NCBI GenBank assembly: GCA_037951165.1 | Contig: JBBDHG010000187.1 | Location: forward strand, 2,425,501 to 2,489,500 | Direction: 5' to 3' | Length of the DNA stretch: 64,000 bases | Source of the DNA: Lophius americanus | Taxonomy: Eukaryota; Chordata; Actinopteri; Lophiiformes; Lophiidae | In this document: positions 29,101 through 37,280 of the stretch, one piece after another | Layout: every line of letters starts with the position of its first letter | Numbering within the stretch: the first letter of the stretch is position 1 | The notes under the pieces: generated by a model | Databases searched by the model: none | Told to the model about the DNA's origin: nothing | What the model saw: only the letters and a program-made list of their open reading frames with translations | Made by a program: the position numbers and the translations under genes

Positions 29101-31537
29101 CAGTATAAATATCAAAGATATCTCAATGACTTAAACACCTACCTTGCTAGCTAAATCAGAATGGTAATTTTGGTGGACTGACCCTTTAATTGAGATTCGG
29201 GATTTACTTGGCTGAACAATGTTGGCAGAAATTCCTTGTAGTGGTCAACTATAATAGCTTATAAGTAGTATAATGCAGCAAAATTGAAGTGTTTGTGTTA
29301 GACACAGATTTACTCCTGAAGATAAAGACAACAAATGACACACACTACTCTGCCTCTCATTGGCTTGGCATGACGGGCCATGACATCACCAAAGAAGAAT
29401 CCTTGAACACACTAACACACAAACAAGTAGCAGTGTGATCACATAACCTACTCCAACTTTTTCTCTGGCAGATGTAAATAGTATAAAAAAAAGAATATTA
29501 TAACTACATTTTTCCCCAAATACACATTCCATCATTCTTTGGAGATTATATTTTCAGCAGCGCCTGCTTGTTTTGTTTGTTTGTGTGTTTGCAGGATTAC
29601 TCATGAATGTAAGAATGGGTCGAGAAGGAATTTTTTACTACTTTTTTTTGTACCTTGCAAAACATGACCTGGTTCACTTTGAAACATAGTGGAGGGGTTT
29701 TCAGTATTTTTTATCAAGCATGCATAAACCACTAGACAGATTTACACTGAACTTGTCAGATTATTTTTATATTTAGAATTTGGAATCAGGTTTTATTTAT
29801 TTAAAACGAGTTAAAAACTACTTTAGGGCCTTTGGAGAGGTATAAACTATATTGCCCTTGTCTCTACTTCCCATTGGTCAATTTCCTTGTCCAGACAATT
29901 ATGAATATATTTCATACATGCACTCGTAAAAACCTTTATTTAGGTAAGGTAAAATTACCAACAGTAATGGGTTAAGGGCTACGTGACCCATCAGCTACAT
30001 TCATTTTCATGTACATTTTATTTGATTTCTTTTCCTGTTTTTGTGATCATAAGGAATGTCAATAATAGTGAATAAAAGTGTGATATTTATTATATCCTGG
30101 ATTAGTGAATTTGAACTGTGTGACATTAGTTAAATCTCTATAAAGAAACAGTAATAATATCAAAACAGCACGAGCAACCCAAAACTTAATTTCCTAAGCC
30201 GTCAAAGACAAGAAGTCAAAGTAAAGTTTTATCCATCTTTTCTAAACACTTTTCCTGTTGTGCGTTTTTTGGATTATGGAATGAAGCTGGAGGGCCCAAA
30301 TAAAACACAGGGACAAAATCAGAGCTCAATACAGAACAGATTCTGATGGTTTTAAACCCAGAAGCTTCTTGCTGTGAGTCAACAGTTAAATGCAAACCAA
30401 TATTTGTTGACCTGTGCTGCCTACAGTGAAATTTCCGAAAAATGACAACTAGATAGATAGACACGAGATCACTGGATCATGTGATGTCACTGAAACCTCC
30501 AGAGGAGTTGCTTAATGGCCGCTGTGGTGACCGTGCTTACGTTCAAACCTTACCTGACCAGTGGAAGGGGGTTTCCTCTGACCCTGCATTCCAGTCGAAT
30601 GGGGCTTCCTTCTGCCACCTCCTGACTCTTCAGCTTCTGCAGGAAGCACGGAGGTGACAGCGCCCCATATGAAGGTGGAGCTCCAGACTGCTGGTACTTC
30701 ACAGAAGGTGCCACTCCCATCAAGCCTCCAGATTGGCCAATTTCCGTCTGGTTGAACTGGGTCTCCTCTTGCTGACTAGGAGGCAGAGGGGGAACTGACG
30801 CTGAGCCCTGAAGGACTTGTCTCCGACTCCTTGGAGACAAATAGCCACTATCGGGAGAGGAGGAGTCCTCCTCCACCTGTTGCTCCATGGGAGCAGATCC
30901 TTTGAAGATGGACGACAGCTCCTCGATGAACGTCGCGGCTCGGCTACAGAACTCTGTAGCTGAAGCTGTCCGGTCATTCAGCTCCAGGCCTTCATGAACT
31001 AGCCTGGGTTTATCCTGCTTGTAGACCGGCAGAATAGGTTTGTGGTGGACAACCTTCTCAACAGGGACCGGGTCCTCGCTGGACACAGGGGCAGGTTTGA
31101 TTAGGGGGGCGTTCTGACAAGAAGAGGTCACGATTGCTGCAATGTCATCTGGACAGGGTTTGGTCTGGTGCTGCAGATTGGGGTTTCTGGTAAGATTTTC
31201 TGTAGTCTGGGGGGGCATGGGAGGAGAGGGGACATGTTGGAGAGCCTGCTCCTGGGATGTAGGATTAGATGGGGGGCATTCAGATTCATTCTGGTCGCCA
31301 AAGGCCTCCCGGGCCAGATCCAGGCTATGGTTAATCTCTTCTGCACTCAAGAAGGCAGTAAGATCTACAAAGTCTCCATCTCCGGGATCCAGCTCTGTCA
31401 CTGAGTCCAGGCAGAGTTCTCCATCAGAGGAGGCCTCAGAAAACACACCACCATCGCCATCCAGAGTCCTGCTCTCTGCTGAATCCTTCAGCAGCAGAGA
31501 CATGGGGAGTGGCTGATTCCGACTCCCGTCCTGCATC
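3124..31537 (-). CDS. palld: palladin, 5' portion (four coding exons, gene runs off the left edge)
   Basis: Actin-associated scaffold of stress fibres, focal adhesions and Z-lines; vertebrate palladins bind alpha-actinin and VASP-type partners through proline-rich stretches and actin through Ig domains. Coding exons, in minus order: 31536-30554, 5380-5205, 3518-3403, 3186-3124; together 446 codons with consistent phases (2, 1, 0, 0). Family marks: an N-terminal FLSAEEINHSLDLARE segment like human FLSQEEINKSLDLAR, a conserved SSSPDSGYLSPRS block, then the first I-set Ig domain opening with KLKSQEVAEGS. Ig cysteines fall at about residues 317 and 368, with the core Trp at about 329. Next come the QKKTTSMSLTIRS linker and GPPIFTK, which in human leads into Ig2. 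Later exons (proline-rich region, Ig2-Ig5) lie outside the window. Myopalladin was considered, but the N-terminal blocks fit palladin better. Confidence 0.93.
3403..3518 (-). CDS. palld: palld exon: inter-Ig linker
   Basis: Reads V-QKKTTSMSLTIRSASPKTPE and ends QPPQR, matching the human palladin linker QKKTTSVSLTIGSSSPKTG after Ig1. The acceptor must be the second AG of cttagag for the frame to continue (GAA G|TT). The donor is CGG|gtaagc, phase 0. The serine-rich human segment that precedes QKKTTS is not present here, so the fish linker is shorter or that exon is separate and was not seen. Confidence 0.85.
3519..5204 (-). other. palld: palld intron
   Basis: 1.7 kb, AT-rich. A plus-strand acidic phrase near 4300-4390 (VPDLEFDTAPSPSESDDEAP) is open but has no partner exons; it may be a retrocopy remnant. 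Nothing else was recognised. Confidence 0.5.
5205..5380 (-). CDS. palld: palld exon: second half of Ig domain 1
   Basis: The exon begins with G, completing the Arg codon of the 30.5-kb exon, then WFCEGRELHNSPDIQI and LHTLVISEAFEDDTGRYTC, the typical C'-F strands of an I-set Ig domain with DxGxYxC. It ends AEVYIE in phase 1. The acceptor reads cttctag and the donor G|gttaga (minus). Identity to palladin Ig1 is high from memory (human WFCEGKELHNTPDIQI). It sits 25.2 kb from its upstream partner, yet phase and protein continuity are exact. Confidence 0.93.
5935..6440 (-). mobile_element. RTE-clade LINE remnant with internal deletion
   Basis: On the minus strand, a reverse-transcriptase piece (VTDGFMMEVGP..., SPFLFAMGMDRL across frames) is followed directly by the C-terminal piece SLGVARIERIKKEYNRGTVH and LEMELPGR-type sequence. 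In intact fish RTE elements these are separated by the FADD-containing region, so the catalytic centre is deleted. Stops and frameshifts confirm decay. Confidence 0.7.
8238..8398 (-). CDS. Exon-like segment F, possible last exon of an unidentified nested gene
   Basis: The acceptor tttcacacacag ends at 8399 (minus). Entered in phase 1, the frame runs VWPHYRVSQVSVVSLHQVIT, then a Gly/Ala/Pro part, to TGA at 8238-8240. It may be terminal, or may splice out at weak gttcaa or gttctg donors within. I recognise no domain. Its phase matches the segment at 13232-13317. Confidence 0.35.
11560..11745 (-). mobile_element. Degraded SINE-like repeat, reverse orientation
   Basis: Carries the complement of the common fish tRNA-SINE body: cagcatcttgctcaaggaca followed by ctttgacaagaatggagtca. 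Strongly decayed at both ends. Confidence 0.5.
13232..13317 (-). CDS. Exon-like segment C of an unidentified nested gene
   Basis: 86 nt on the minus strand between gtatgttacag and AAAG|gtatgt. Entered in phase 2 it reads YCTSDHIVTYCVLRILLEKA then QYQYALFK, leaving one base (phase 1). It is GC-richer than the AT-rich surroundings and helix-like. I do not recognise the family. Confidence 0.4.
14778..14847 (-). CDS. Exon-like segment D of an unidentified nested gene
   Basis: 70 nt, acceptor tcctttgtag, donor GACCC|gtgatc (weak). Phase 1 in, phase 2 out: A-SVQSLNYHLQLLAIRNIPVN then SD and a split Pro codon. It was looked for because the flanking segments required a piece of length 1 mod 3 here, which it satisfies. 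Confidence 0.35.
15517..15786. repeat. GGATA minisatellite with a 46-bp higher-order unit
   Basis: Pentamer-like GGATA/GGACA/GGAAA units. From 15589 a 46-bp unit (starting aaggacaggataggagagga) repeats at 15589, 15635, 15681 and 15727; the last is 5 bp short, so a further partial copy starts at 15768. The early part (15517-15588) is irregular. Confidence 0.95.
16024..16055. repeat. (CA)n microsatellite
   Basis: CA repeat with CGCG interruption in the palld intron. Confidence 0.95.
16385..16469 (-). CDS. Exon-like segment B of an unidentified nested gene
   Basis: 85 nt, acceptor tcatgctgtcag, donor AGATCAG|gtatgt. Phase 0 in, phase 1 out: EEKLCVQPAIKELISDFALT then NWEQQERS. Amphipathic helical composition; no family recognised. 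Confidence 0.4.
18265..18425 (+). mobile_element. L2-type reverse transcriptase fragment
   Basis: Plus-strand peptide LTCGVPQGSIHGPFLFRLYM followed by LPLGRII matches the L2 RT motif region (CGVPQGSILGPILFSLYMLPLG). Truncated on both sides before the catalytic YADD box. Confidence 0.75.
19880..20440 (+). mobile_element. Degenerate Tc1-like transposon (distinct family)
   Basis: In order: ttgggattcatcattctggc (N-terminal part), actcaatagtaccttagtga, gaccttcaaaatattcaaga, gccaaacccatcttgatgac, ggtgaagcatgggggtggct, tgctgcttcaggaccagcat. These follow the layout of a fish Tc1-like transposase gene, with the middle shortened and frameshifts throughout. Different family from 41789-42239. Confidence 0.7.
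22713..22865 (+). mobile_element. tRNA-derived SINE
   Basis: tRNA-like head ggcggctgtagctcagtggg with a Pol III A box (tagctcagtgggtagag, 22721-22737) and a B box ggttctagtcc (22773-22783; consensus GGTTCGANTCC), at tRNA spacing. A short unrelated body and an (AAT)n tail follow. The anticodon arm does not fold cleanly, so it is a SINE or tRNA pseudogene rather than a tRNA gene. Confidence 0.75.
22997..23104. repeat. Compound (CA)n/(CGCA)n microsatellite
   Basis: More than 100 bp of CA repeat with CGCA/CGCACGCA interruptions; alternating purine-pyrimidine, a candidate Z-DNA tract. Confidence 0.97.
23268..23345 (+). repeat. Teleost interspersed repeat fragment
   Basis: tctcaccaggacgtctctaa, attgagatgaaaaatctctt and ttacaagagagacctggtca match a common fish repeat (in other copies: accaggaagtcccattgaga ... 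aagggagacctggccaaga). Class not assigned; the repeat may continue to about 23640. Confidence 0.5.
23699..23827 (-). CDS. Exon-like segment A of an unidentified nested gene
   Basis: 129 nt, acceptor agacggacag, donor CCCAGTGAG|gtgaga. Phase 0 in and out, 43 codons: TSETFLSDMLMAAVTNGAVP, a PQPQQRPQ stretch, then LLWLETECEFSPSE. Upstream exons or a start codon were not established; an internal ATG exists. Adjacent in phase to segment B. Confidence 0.4.
26394..26592. repeat. Two (CA)n microsatellites
   Basis: CA runs at about 26394-26418 and 26560-26592 in the palld intron, separated by unrelated sequence. Confidence 0.9.
30554..31537 (-). CDS. palld: palld first coding exon
   Basis: The start codon is ATG at 31536, one base inside an acceptor (CAG then G-ATG). 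Joined to the proposed exon 33857-34073, a TAG lies in frame a few codons upstream, so this Met is the likely start; position -3 is A. The exon encodes 327 residues plus two bases: an acidic N-terminus, the FLSAEEINHSLDL helix, a Pro/Gln-rich stretch, the CSRAATFIEELSSIFKG helix (human CDKAANLIEELTSIFKA), the SSSPDSGYLSP block, and the first half of Ig1 up to RGNPLPLV. The donor is AG|gtaagg (minus), leaving an Arg codon split in phase 2. Confidence 0.92.
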
Positions 31538-33856
31538 CTGGAATACACGGACACATTTATCAGCATAGATTTACACCATCGACAGGACAGTTTACACTGT
31601 CTACATCAGATAACTGACAGACAACAAGTGTCAGGTTTAAAATATAGACTTCATAATACTGGCGCTTAATTCTCACAGCCAAAGCAGCAGGATGACTCAG
31701 GACAGAGTTGTCTGGACACAGATGGTGGGTATTAGCGAGGACCTCAGCTGAGGTCAGAGTGAACATGACTGGCATTTCTCGCTCCTTTTCTGATGGAACG
31801 TCTTACCCTATGACACTGTTCACTAGTGTACTCACCTCACGTATGCTTTACTCATCGTAACAGATTACAGTTACAGGTCAAAAGGAACAATAATTTCATT
31901 ACTAATGGATCAAATGGTGTTTTTTTAAAAAGCTATTCATTCATATTTGGTCCCAAAATTATAAAATGTAATGATAAGAATTCATCCCTGTATTAATAGT
32001 GTCCTCATTTTGTCTGACCAATGTTCAAAATCAAAAGGTTATTCCACTTACAGTCAAACTAATAAACTGATTTACATGAAATTTAAAATATAAACCAAAA
32101 ACAGAAACTGTAATGAATGAAAAAGCAATTAACGCATTGGTTAATAAAACAATGTTACAATGGTAACATGGCATGAGGAGGGGGATAGAAAATAATGAAT
32201 TAGATCTTTAAAGTCTACATTTAAATGAGGCTTAACATGTAGCTGGGCAGACTTTTATAGGAACACAGGGAGTAAATAGGTCCTATATATAATTTAGAGG
32301 AAGGCCATTTAATGCTTTCAGCGTTACGAAACAGAATTAAATGAGCAGGCAGTGAAAGTCTCACAGGAATAATGAGTTCAAATTAATTTGTGCCTTTTAG
32401 AATTCAAGCAGCCAATGAAGAGTAAATTAGTTTTATTTTGTCTGAAAGAAATAATAATCTTGTCAAGCATGTTTTGCATTAATCATTTTAAGAAGATTTA
32501 TCATGTATTCCAGCTAATATTGAATTATACTGGACCAAAAACATGTTACAACAATGGTTTGCATCCCAGCAGAGAAACAAGAATGATTTTTTTAATCATC
32601 ACTATTTATTCTGCTTTCATCCCGATTGTATTTTTACTTTGAACTTGATTCCATTCTATTATATCATATCTCAATTTCATCTTGTTAGTGTTATATTTTT
32701 ATGTCTCTTTTAGCATTTTTGTTGTGTGAGTAAGTTTTATTTGTAACAACTAATAAATATATCACTGTGATGAACTGGTAATTCGTCCTGGTTGTACCCT
32801 GCCTCTTGCCCAATGCCAGCTGGAATAGGCTCCAGCCCCCATGACACTGAACAGGATTAGTGGTTATGGATAATGAATGAATGAACTAATCAATTAGTTG
32901 TATGATGTTTACAGCTTGGACGTAAATACTGATTCTGTTTTAGGGATAAAAGTGCTGCAACTGATGCACGTCTTTGCGGACAACAATAGTCATATAATAT
33001 ACCACTATTAAGATCAACTAAAAATTCCATATTTCCACATGTTCATACCATATATTTTAATTTTATGCCCAGAACATTTATGCCACCTGGTGCAACTTCA
33101 TAGGTATTTTCATATAATGTTCCACTGGTTTACAATAGGTGTGTCTCCTCCGCTCTAAGATCTGAAGACAGTGACTCTAGCGGTGTAGTATGTTGGGAAG
33201 CGGTTGGTGGAGATACATGCATGACACGGTGTGACACTAATGGTGCCTCATGGCATCCTGAAGACCAGCTGTTGTTATTTTTAATCTCCTGGGCTATGTT
33301 TCACAGCAGCAGCACAAACTCGCCCACCCTTATCTTAGGGGAGAGGTCCTTAAAACCTTTACCTTCGAGCTTGCACAGGTACACTTGCACACACACACAG
33401 GGAAAACATAGCAATAAATGAACAGGCCAAGACTGAAAGCATAGTATTATACAAAGAAAACAATAGCGATGGGTCAGAGGTTATGAAATATTAATTTGGA
33501 AAATTTCTGATTGACAGAATGTTAACAACTTTCAGAGTTTCCATTATATCCACTTACGTTCAATATTTCATATTAGGCAAACTTAAATATTGATGCTATC
33601 CCAGATCAGTATTTGTTATACTGATCCAGTGATCAGTATAACAAATAATTAGAATTAAGAAGAGTGAACTTAAAAGAAGATGAAAATGAAGATATTGTAC
33701 TTGTGATATATAGAGATGGTCAATAATTTATATAACCACAACTTTTAAACGGATATACTTTTAAATTAAATGGTTTACATGAAACCCTTGATAAAGAATT
33801 CCATAAAAATCAAGAAATGCCATTGAGAGAATCAACAAAAAGGGATCAAAACCTAC
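31538..33856 (-). other. palld: palld intron between proposed leader exon and first coding exon
   Basis: 2.3 kb, AT-rich. Includes a repeat copy at 32765-32880 and a 17-bp perfect hairpin at 33610-33647. No coding signal. Confidence 0.55.
32765..32880 (+). repeat. Teleost interspersed repeat, 3' half
   Basis: gatgaactggtaattcgtcc, ttgtaccctgcctcttgccc, agctggaataggctccagcc: the 3' half of the repeat family also found at 44165-44420. Confidence 0.75.
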
Positions 33857-34073
33857 CTTAAAGTGAGGTATTTGTCCAAATGCTATCTCCTGGCTTGGTG
33901 GTTCCAGGTTTGGTTAGCAGCGTTGTTGGTCAGACGGACTGCAGGATCTCCCAGGTTCAGGGTCCAACTGTGTACTGCCTCTGCAGTGGCCTGCTGTCCC
34001 ATCTGTCCCGGTCTCTAACTGATCACTGAGTGAGGCTATATTTGGCACCAGATCAGGTTTCATAGCCAGTATA
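33857..34073 (-). other. palld: Proposed palld 5'UTR exon with a 49-codon upstream ORF
   Basis: On the minus strand a pyrimidine-rich tract ending ttcttcccag precedes 34073, and TTTAAG|gtaggt ends the exon at 33857. Spliced to 31537 it gives a leader without an in-frame extension of the palladin ORF (TAG upstream). It holds an ATG at 34063 opening a 49-codon ORF that ends TAA at 33914. This is inference from splice signals only. Confidence 0.5.
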
Positions 34074-36089
34074 CTGGGAAGAAGAGAGAGTGTCAGAGTA
34101 GTCCAGGGGAACAGAATTTAATACATTTTTACAGGACCAATGTTTGCTAATAAAACCCCCAGCAGTAATAATTAATACCTCACTCCTATTAATAATAATC
34201 TAGTTCTTTTGGGGTTCATGCAACATTTAGAGGCCATAAATGTGAATGAGTCCCACTTACTTACACCACATTTATTGGATCTGTTATGGTTTCACAGGTG
34301 AAGACATCTGAAACGACAGCAGCTTGTCAGTATTACCACTGTGTCCAGCTAGATTGACCCAGTGACCCCAGACCACCCACTTATCCGTCTCCCTTATGGC
34401 TCATTTATCACTCTACAATAGGCTACACTGGTGTGGTTTAGCAAAGACTTATGTAGACTAGAGTAGTTTAGTATTTTTATAATTTTCCATGATGCTTTTA
34501 TGTATGTAAAATAAGAAACAAATAATGCATGGATAAAAGGCATTTCAAACTCGCTCCCCAGATAATGAATGGCATCAGAAGAAAAAGAGAGAGGTGGCTC
34601 CCTTGGTCTATTCCAGGTCCACCCGTAGATCCAGACGCATTTCATATAGAAAATGAATTCATCATTTTAAGTATTATTATTTTCTTTGTTGAATATAAGC
34701 AAGTGTGTGATAAGTCCCTCCATTTACTATAGCCGCTTATCTTGTGAACGTACATGAGGGAGCTGAAGCCTATTCCAGCTAGCATTGGGTGAGAGGCAGG
34801 GTTCACAATTGACAAGACTGCAGTTCATCACAGTGCCGACACATAGAAACAAATAACCATTCACCCTCTCATTCGCACATTCCAGAAATTTACATTTTTA
34901 CTTCTTTTTTTCCTAATATTTATGTTTTTGCTTGAGTTGTGTCCTTTATAAAGTTTTAATTGAAAAACAAATTAGGATTACAGTCACCAATTCCCCTATA
35001 GTGATTGTTTTTTTTGGGAGGAAGCAGACGCACGTAGAGGGAACCCAAGCAAACTCCAACCACAAAGGCCCCAGGTTTCCTTTCTGTTAGGCAACAGGGC
35101 TAATCACTATCCTACAGTGTTGCCCCCAAGTGTGATCAGGTCCACCTCCAGACCAGAGAAACCATTTCTGAGGATTTTTTCTTTATGGCTGTGTAATGTA
35201 GGGTGATAGTGTGTACAGACACTCCACTTACATTGAATAAGACACTCTGGATGTATCAGAGTGGCAGATTTAGCCACTAACCTACCTAGACTAACCTACC
35301 CATTAGGACAAAAGAGGTGATAGACAATCCCTCTCGCAATGCAGTGGCCCCCATTGGACAAAAGAGGAGCCAAACCAATGACAAAACAGTGGGTTAGAAG
35401 GACATCAGACAGTTTGAGTGCCAGACAGCATCACTTGATCTATTTCTAGGCCACTATCACATCTTGTGCTCTTGGGGCTATTATGGTTCTTCATCAATCC
35501 TCTGATTACACTTCAGTACCAGTGATAAGGAGATAATTTCCATGACAACCATACTATCACACACACCAGCTATAGCTTACCATGAGAAGTAATCATATGA
35601 AATTCTCATCACTTACCAGCATACCTGAATTAGTATAACTGATAACAGTATTATATATATGACAGCTTCTATGACCTGCAGACTGTGCTGGAATGTGAGT
35701 ATGCTGTTATGTGCCAAAAAAATGCTGTTCCTTGTATCAGAGATTATTTATGAACCAACATTTAGTCACTGTTTAACTATAGTACATCTAAAGAGAAAAG
35801 AAACGCAGACATTCTTCTCAAATTAACCCTTTGTTGCTAGCTTGGTCAGGCAATGAAACACATCGGGTAGATTATACATTATACGAAGAGGAATATTTGA
35901 GCTATAAAGCTAACATGTGCTGTGCATGTAATAGGCCCAGATTTCAGTGATGAATTAGTGTACAACTTTGTTATGAGAAAACTTTCACAACGTCTTTCAA
36001 ACCTTTTATAATATTTCTGCAGAAACTTTCTCTTCAAATTTGTTGTTTTTCCCTCATCTTCAGAAGCCTACATATGGGATATGACTCAC
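34074..36089 (-). other. palld: Proposed first palld intron
   Basis: 2.0 kb holding a reverse copy of the teleost repeat (34728-35128); otherwise nothing recognised. Confidence 0.4.
34728..35128 (-). repeat. Teleost interspersed repeat, near full length, reverse
   Basis: Reads in the complement from ggcaacactgtaggatagtg through the tRNA-like part and tttgggaggaagca core to gcctattccagctagcattg. The centre (about 34885-34975) holds extra AT-rich sequence, probably an insertion. Confidence 0.65.
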
Positions 36090-36170
36090 CAGCCCGCTGT
36101 GTGGCATCGTTTCCTAGACGCGTTTCGCGTTTTCCGTTTAACTTAAGTTGTCTCCTCTCGGCTCCCATCG
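36090..36170 (-). other. Proposed first non-coding exon on the minus strand (palld leader)
   Basis: A strong minus donor, GGGCTG|gtgagt, ends an exon at 36090, directly downstream of a promoter-like GC-richer stretch. With the 33857-34073 exon it would form the palld leader. The right end (transcription start) is only a guess. It could instead belong to a non-coding antisense transcript of anapc4. Confidence 0.4.
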
Positions 36171-36240
36171 CTCCACTCTGATTGGTCAAACGGAAAACAT
36201 GGCGCCGTCCGTGCGATTGTGAAAATATGACCAAAAATTT
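36090..36240. promoter_or_regulatory. Putative bidirectional palld/anapc4 promoter
   Basis: A short GC-richer island lies between a minus-strand donor (36090) and a plus-strand donor (36419/36420). Seen in sequence: an E2F-like TTTCGCG at 36123-36129; an inverted CCAAT box (GATTGGTC, 36180-36187); a YY1-like AACATGGCGCC at about 36196-36206; and perfect inverted 11-mers at 36129-36139 and 36188-36198. No TATA box is evident. CCAAT, E2F and YY1-type sites are usual for TATA-less housekeeping and bidirectional promoters; use here is inferred. Confidence 0.5.
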
Positions 36241-36419
36241 AATCTGTTGTTTTGCGGTATAAGTTGACTCTGTTTTACGATCTCCTATTTCATAACGACA
36301 TGCTGTTATTATTATTTTGCCATCCGTTATGTCCAGCAACGTGAATGTATCCACTGATATTTCTCTGCATTAGCCTGCTATTAAACCTGCTAACATAACG
36401 CCCTGATCAATTGTTAAAG
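36200..36419 (+). other. anapc4: anapc4 5'UTR exon 1 (start approximate)
   Basis: Ends TTAAAG|gtaaga at 36419/36420, a good donor, and would splice to 37264 (ttctttag acceptor) 17 bases before the start codon. No coding match was seen. The left end is placed just after the CCAAT/YY1-like cluster and is not determined. Confidence 0.55.
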
Positions 36420-37263
36420 GTAAGACTCCTGATTATTAGCTCTGACTTGTGAAGCATCTCTCATGTACTGTTGCGTATTCTCCTCCTTCTTACTTTTATT
36501 TTTGCTGTACATGTCACTGGCATCTCTTACATGTCATTAGTCACTGAATCATTATTCTGTCCACACTATGAAAGTAAATTTACATTGGTAAACAGTAGCT
36601 GAGAACATTGACTCAAGTGCTGTACTTTAGATTTAAGGTACTTATACTTTGCTTAAATATTTCCATTTGATGGTACTTTTTACTTCTACTCCACTACAAT
36701 TGTCTTACAGCTGTAGTTACTATTTACTTTTTCAGATTACAGTTTTCAATAACTTTATGTGTTTTTAACCGAAGGAAGTGGAGTGTTTGAAAAAGCTTAA
36801 TAAATTATTTATAAGTCATCTTGTGTTATCCAGGAAATGTCACAAAATTGAAAACTTCATATTATGAAGAGGTGACTTTGCCATGGACAGACTTTGATGA
36901 TTTTATAGATTTAATTTCGATAGTAGCATAAGCTTAAACAATAATGCAGTTAATCATAAATATCTTATGTAATAGTAAAAAAAAACTGACTGGTAGTACT
37001 ATAACGCACAATGAGTATTTATTCTTTTATATATGAACTACATTTTGCATTTTACATTTTAATATTTTTACTTCTTTATCCACCACTTGCAGTTAATTTC
37101 GTATAGCATTTTTATGCCTGTTAAATTTTCTTATAATTAATAATTAATAATGTCATGTCTTCCTCAAGAACTAATAACAGTATAACACAATGCGAAAGTA
37201 GCAAATAGAATTTAATTTTCTAAATAAGTTTCTGTTATTTGTCCATTTATCACATTTCTTTAG
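36420..37263 (+). other. anapc4: anapc4 intron 1 with a hAT-like repeat
   Basis: An 844-bp intron in the 5'UTR. About 36561-37088 is an old MITE (listed separately); the rest shows no coding or RNA signal. Confidence 0.6.
36561..37088 (-). mobile_element. hAT-like non-autonomous element (common fish MITE), degraded
   Basis: Ends resemble the widespread teleost repeat bounded by GTGGTGGAA-type termini: left ccacactatgaaagtaaatt, right ending ttctttatccaccact. Inside, phrases such as gactcaagtgctgtactt and ctactccactacaattgtc match that family from memory. It has no coding capacity. A second copy lies at 48416-48810. Confidence 0.6.
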
Positions 37264-37280
37264 ATTACCCAACACTTAAC

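Larger units (their letters stand above)
5381..30553 (-). other. palld: 25.2-kb palld intron inside the Ig1 coding region
   Basis: Separates the two halves of Ig1. Contents seen: an RTE LINE remnant (5935-6440), a SINE in reverse (11560-11745), a GGATA minisatellite (15517-15786), CA repeats, an L2 RT fragment (18265-18425), a Tc1-like copy (19880-20440), a tRNA-derived SINE (22713-22865), a fish repeat (23268-23345), and five phase-compatible minus-strand exon-like segments between 8238 and 23827 (listed separately). The rest gives no gene or RNA that I can support. Confidence 0.75.

Noticed and set aside
29140..29240. Minus donor-like GCAAG|gtaggt with an open upstream stretch
   Set aside because: The segment ggtcagtccaccaaaattac looks like part of a common fish repeat; no coding support.
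36034..36354. 106-codon minus ORF across the shared promoter
   Set aside because: Crosses the proposed donor at 36090 and the CCAAT/inverted-repeat region; composition gives no protein signal.
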